This document shows, one piece after another, positions 61,939-64,000 of a stretch of DNA of 64,000 bases. This DNA comes from JAFGRU01 sp016934985 (lineage in GTDB: Bacteria > Desulfobacterota > Desulfuromonadia > Desulfuromonadales > JAAYDE01). The stretch's first letter is position 1; each line of letters begins with the position of its first letter. Where the stretch lies: assembly GCA_963665045.2 (NCBI GenBank), contig CAXXJQ010000009.1, positions 62,001 through 126,000 of the forward strand. The letters run 5' to 3'. Below the pieces are notes generated by a model that worked only from the letters and a program-made list of their open reading frames with translations, did not search any database and was not told where the DNA came from. The position numbers and the translations under genes were made by a program.

Positions 61939-63368
61939 AATCCAACCGCATTCTTGTCGCCGATGATGAAGACAGCATTCGCTGGGTTCTGTCCAAGGCT
62001 CTGACAAAAAAAGGGTTTGCCATCGACCTCGCGGCTTCAGGGGGGGAGGCCCTCGACCTGCTCGGAAAACACTCCTACGGACTGGCGGTTCTCGATATCA
62101 AGATGCCCGACATTTCCGGCCTCGATCTCCTCAGTCATATCCACAAGGAGTGTCCCGAAACCCTGGTCATCATCATTACGGCGGAAACGACCATGAAAAA
62201 CGCCGTCGAGGCCATGAAAAGGGGGGCCTTTGACTACATTACCAAGCCTTTCGATCTCGACGTCCTCGATGCCACCATTCTCAAGGCCCAAAAGGCCGGC
62301 GAGGTCACTGGCGAAGTCCACCGCCTCAAAGAAGAACTGAAGGAACATTATCAGCTCGAACGCACCCTCATCGGCCAGAGTCAACCCATGCAGGAGGTCT
62401 ACAAAACCCTTGGTAAGGTAGCCCCGTCGGAGGTGACCATCCTGCTGACCGGCGAAAGCGGCACCGGCAAGGAGCTGGTAGCACGGGCCATCCATTACAA
62501 CAGCCTGCGCCTCGGGAAACCGTTTATCGCCTTGAACTGCGCCGCCATTCCCAGGGAACTGCTGGAAAGCGAGCTGTTCGGCTTCGAAAAAGGTGCTTTC
62601 ACCGGCGCCGTCGAGCGCAAGATCGGAAAGTTCGAGGCGGCCAGCGGCGGAACCCTGTTCCTCGATGAAATCGGCGATATGCCCCTCGACCTCCAGGTCA
62701 AACTGCTGAGGGTCCTGCAGGAAAAAGAGATCACCCGCATGGGAGGCAACAACCCCATTCCGGTGGATGTCCGTATCGTCGCAGCCACCAACCAGAACCT
62801 GCAGGAAAAGGTCAGGGAGAGAACCTTCCGGGAGGACCTCTACTACCGCCTCAACGTTGTCCCTATTTCCTTGCCACCGCTACGCAAACGCCCCAAGGAT
62901 ATTCCCCTGCTGGTCGATTTTTTCCTCGAAAAGGCGAGGGAAAACCTCGGCACCAACACCCAGGGTTGCATCCCCGAAGCCATGCGCCTGCTCCTCAATT
63001 ACAACTGGCCCGGCAATGTCCGTGAGCTGGAAAACGCCATCCAGAGGGCATCGTTACTTTCTTCCGGACCACTCCTGACCCCCTCTGACTTCCCCTCCCT
63101 GCAACCGGAAGGCAACTCCGGCCCTCAGCAGGACTCCCTGGAAGGGTTGATTGCGAGAAAACTGGAAAATTCCCTGGGCACCATGGACATCGGCGAGATC
63201 GACAACCTGTACGACATGGTGCTGGTGCAATTGGAACGCCCCCTGATCCGCATCGTTCTTGAAAAAACCCGCTACAACCAGGTGCGCGCAGCAGAAGTTC
63301 TCGGCATCAACCGCAACACCCTGCGCAAGAAAATCCAAAACCTCAAAATTGAAATCAGTAAATCCTGA
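61935..63368 (+). CDS. NtrC-type sigma-54-dependent response regulator
   Basis: The 477-residue product has a receiver domain with phospho-Asp in VLDIKMPDISG, an AAA+ sigma-54 interaction domain with GESGTGKE (Walker A), FEKGAFTGA (sigma-54 contact) and GTLFLDEIGDMPLD (Walker B), and a Fis-type HTH at the C-terminus (VRAAEVLGINRNTLRKKIQNL). It is the partner of the NtrB-type kinase and probably regulates nitrogen genes, including perhaps the amino-acid transport gene that follows 16 bases later. Confidence 0.94.
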   Translation: MKSNRILVADDEDSIRWVLSKALTKKGFAIDLAASGGEALDLLGKHSYGLAVLDIKMPDISGLDLLSHIHKECPETLVIIITAETTMKNAVEAMKRGAFDYITKPFDLDVLDATILKAQKAGEVTGEVHRLKEELKEHYQLERTLIGQSQPMQEVYKTLGKVAPSEVTILLTGESGTGKELVARAIHYNSLRLGKPFIALNCAAIPRELLESELFGFEKGAFTGAVERKIGKFEAASGGTLFLDEIGDMPLDLQVKLLRVLQEKEITRMGGNNPIPVDVRIVAATNQNLQEKVRERTFREDLYYRLNVVPISLPPLRKRPKDIPLLVDFFLEKARENLGTNTQGCIPEAMRLLLNYNWPGNVRELENAIQRASLLSSGPLLTPSDFPSLQPEGNSGPQQDSLEGLIARKLENSLGTMDIGEIDNLYDMVLVQLERPLIRIVLEKTRYNQVRAAEVLGINRNTLRKKIQNLKIEISKS

Positions 63369-63384
63369 GAGCTAGGAAACAATC

Positions 63385-64000
63385 ATGATCCGCTTTGAAA
63401 ACGTACATAAATGGTTCTCCCACCTCCATGTCCTGAATGACATCAACCTGCACATCAAATCCGGGGAAGTGGTCGTTGTTTGCGGCCCGAGCGGCTCGGG
63501 CAAAAGCACTCTGATCAGGGTTATCAACCGCCTCGAACCGATCCAGAAAGGACGTCTGGTGGTCGATAGCATCGACCTCGACGATCCGAAGATCAACCTG
63601 ACCCAACTGCGCGCCGAGATCGGCTTCGTGTTCCAGCAGTTCAACCTCTATCCCCACATGACGGTACTGGAAAATATCACCCTGGCACCCTGCCTGGTGC
63701 GCAAGATGAAAGCCGGCGACGCTGAGGACCTGGCCCGTGATCTGCTCGTCAAGGTCAATATTCCGGACAAGGCCGACTCCTACCCGGCTCAGCTTTCCGG
63801 AGGCCAGCAGCAGCGGGTTGCCATTGCCCGTGGCCTCGCCATGCGGCCGAAGATCATGCTCTTCGACGAACCGACCTCGGCCCTTGACCCGGAAATGATA
63901 AACGAAGTCCTGGATGTCATGAAAGGCCTGGCCCGGGAAGGCATGACCATGGTCTGCGTCACCCACGAGATGGGATTCGCCCGGGAAGTCGCCGACCGCG
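63385..64000 (+). CDS. amino-acid ABC transporter ATPase (GlnQ-like), 3' end outside window
   Basis: The first 205 codons are seen, with Walker A GPSGSGKST, the Q-loop FQQFNLYPHMTV, the signature LSGGQQQRVAIARGLAM, Walker B IMLFDEPTSALDPEM and the switch His in VTHEMGF. The sequence fits the polar amino acid (PAAT) family ATPase. The start at 63385 is the first ATG after ntrC, with TAGGAAAC upstream. Placement after ntrBC supports uptake of glutamine or a similar nitrogen source. Confidence 0.95.
   Translation, partial: MIRFENVHKWFSHLHVLNDINLHIKSGEVVVVCGPSGSGKSTLIRVINRLEPIQKGRLVVDSIDLDDPKINLTQLRAEIGFVFQQFNLYPHMTVLENITLAPCLVRKMKAGDAEDLARDLLVKVNIPDKADSYPAQLSGGQQQRVAIARGLAMRPKIMLFDEPTSALDPEMINEVLDVMKGLAREGMTMVCVTHEMGFAREVADR

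Noticed and set aside
1..64000. CRISPR arrays, tRNA or rRNA genes, and prophage modules
   Set aside because: No regularly spaced repeats, cloverleaf-like sequence, rRNA motifs or phage structural genes were seen by eye. A tRNAscan or Infernal run would be decisive for small RNAs.

Overview
The window reads as chromosomal DNA of an anaerobic, flagellated, Gram-negative bacterium. The gene content (hgcAB, flbD-motA-motB, many radical-SAM enzymes, dusB-ntrB-ntrC, TRAP transport, an ars operon, lipid A modification genes) fits best with a deltaproteobacterium of the Desulfuromonadales/Geobacter type. That placement is inference from content; no rRNA or other marker gene is present.

Layout. 1-4 kb: the end of an Rrf2 regulator, a CLC chloride protein with CBS domains, a cold-shock protein and an outer-membrane barrel. 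4.3-12.2 kb: one tightly packed minus-strand efflux operon, TetR > outer-membrane factor > adaptor > RND pump > MFS pump. 12.5-16 kb: an unknown acidic protein and two radical-SAM proteins. 16.4-17.8 kb: hgcA-hgcB, the mercury methylation pair. Directly upstream of hgcA the frame continues through a single UGA, followed by a hairpin in the place expected for a bacterial SECIS; this is the most unusual observation in the window. 17.9-24.8 kb: an accessory stretch of short unrelated genes, mostly on the minus strand, with an IS30 remnant, a decayed tandem duplication, two copies of a perfect palindromic repeat, two neighbouring HEPN-like genes and one integron-cassette-like unit. 25.1-27.5 kb: an ars operon (arsR, ArsP-type permease, arsC, CxxC CMD protein) with a MITE inserted after arsR. 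27.5-34.2 kb: a MocR-type regulator, a DUF2917 gene, a two-sensor diguanylate cyclase, a glyoxalase, a frameshifted coiled-coil gene and an ACT-domain protein. 34.3-37.3 kb: a TRAP transporter. 37.5-39.8 kb: a Cys-rich protein and motB/motA/flbD. 40.6-47.4 kb: a probable lipid A or undecaprenyl-phosphate modification cluster (two PAP2 phosphatases, a LAB_N protein, a GT2 and two GT39 glycosyltransferases). 47.5-52.3 kb: a lipoprotein and a tesA-ybbP-ybbA type group with structured repeats. 53-59.3 kb: YgiQ, small proteins, DoxX, a methyltransferase and a hybrid histidine kinase. 59.7-64 kb: dusB-ntrB-(28-codon ORF)-ntrC and the start of a GlnQ-like ATPase gene.

Three repeat families stand out. 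A MITE occurs in three copies (161, 161 and 93 bp) flanked by CTAG, and four neighbouring genes use the TAG of that flank as their stop codon. A 78-bp block carrying a palindrome occurs twice, identically. A 177-bp structured repeat with compensatory stem changes lies upstream of both ybbA and tesA. No tRNA, rRNA or CRISPR array was seen.
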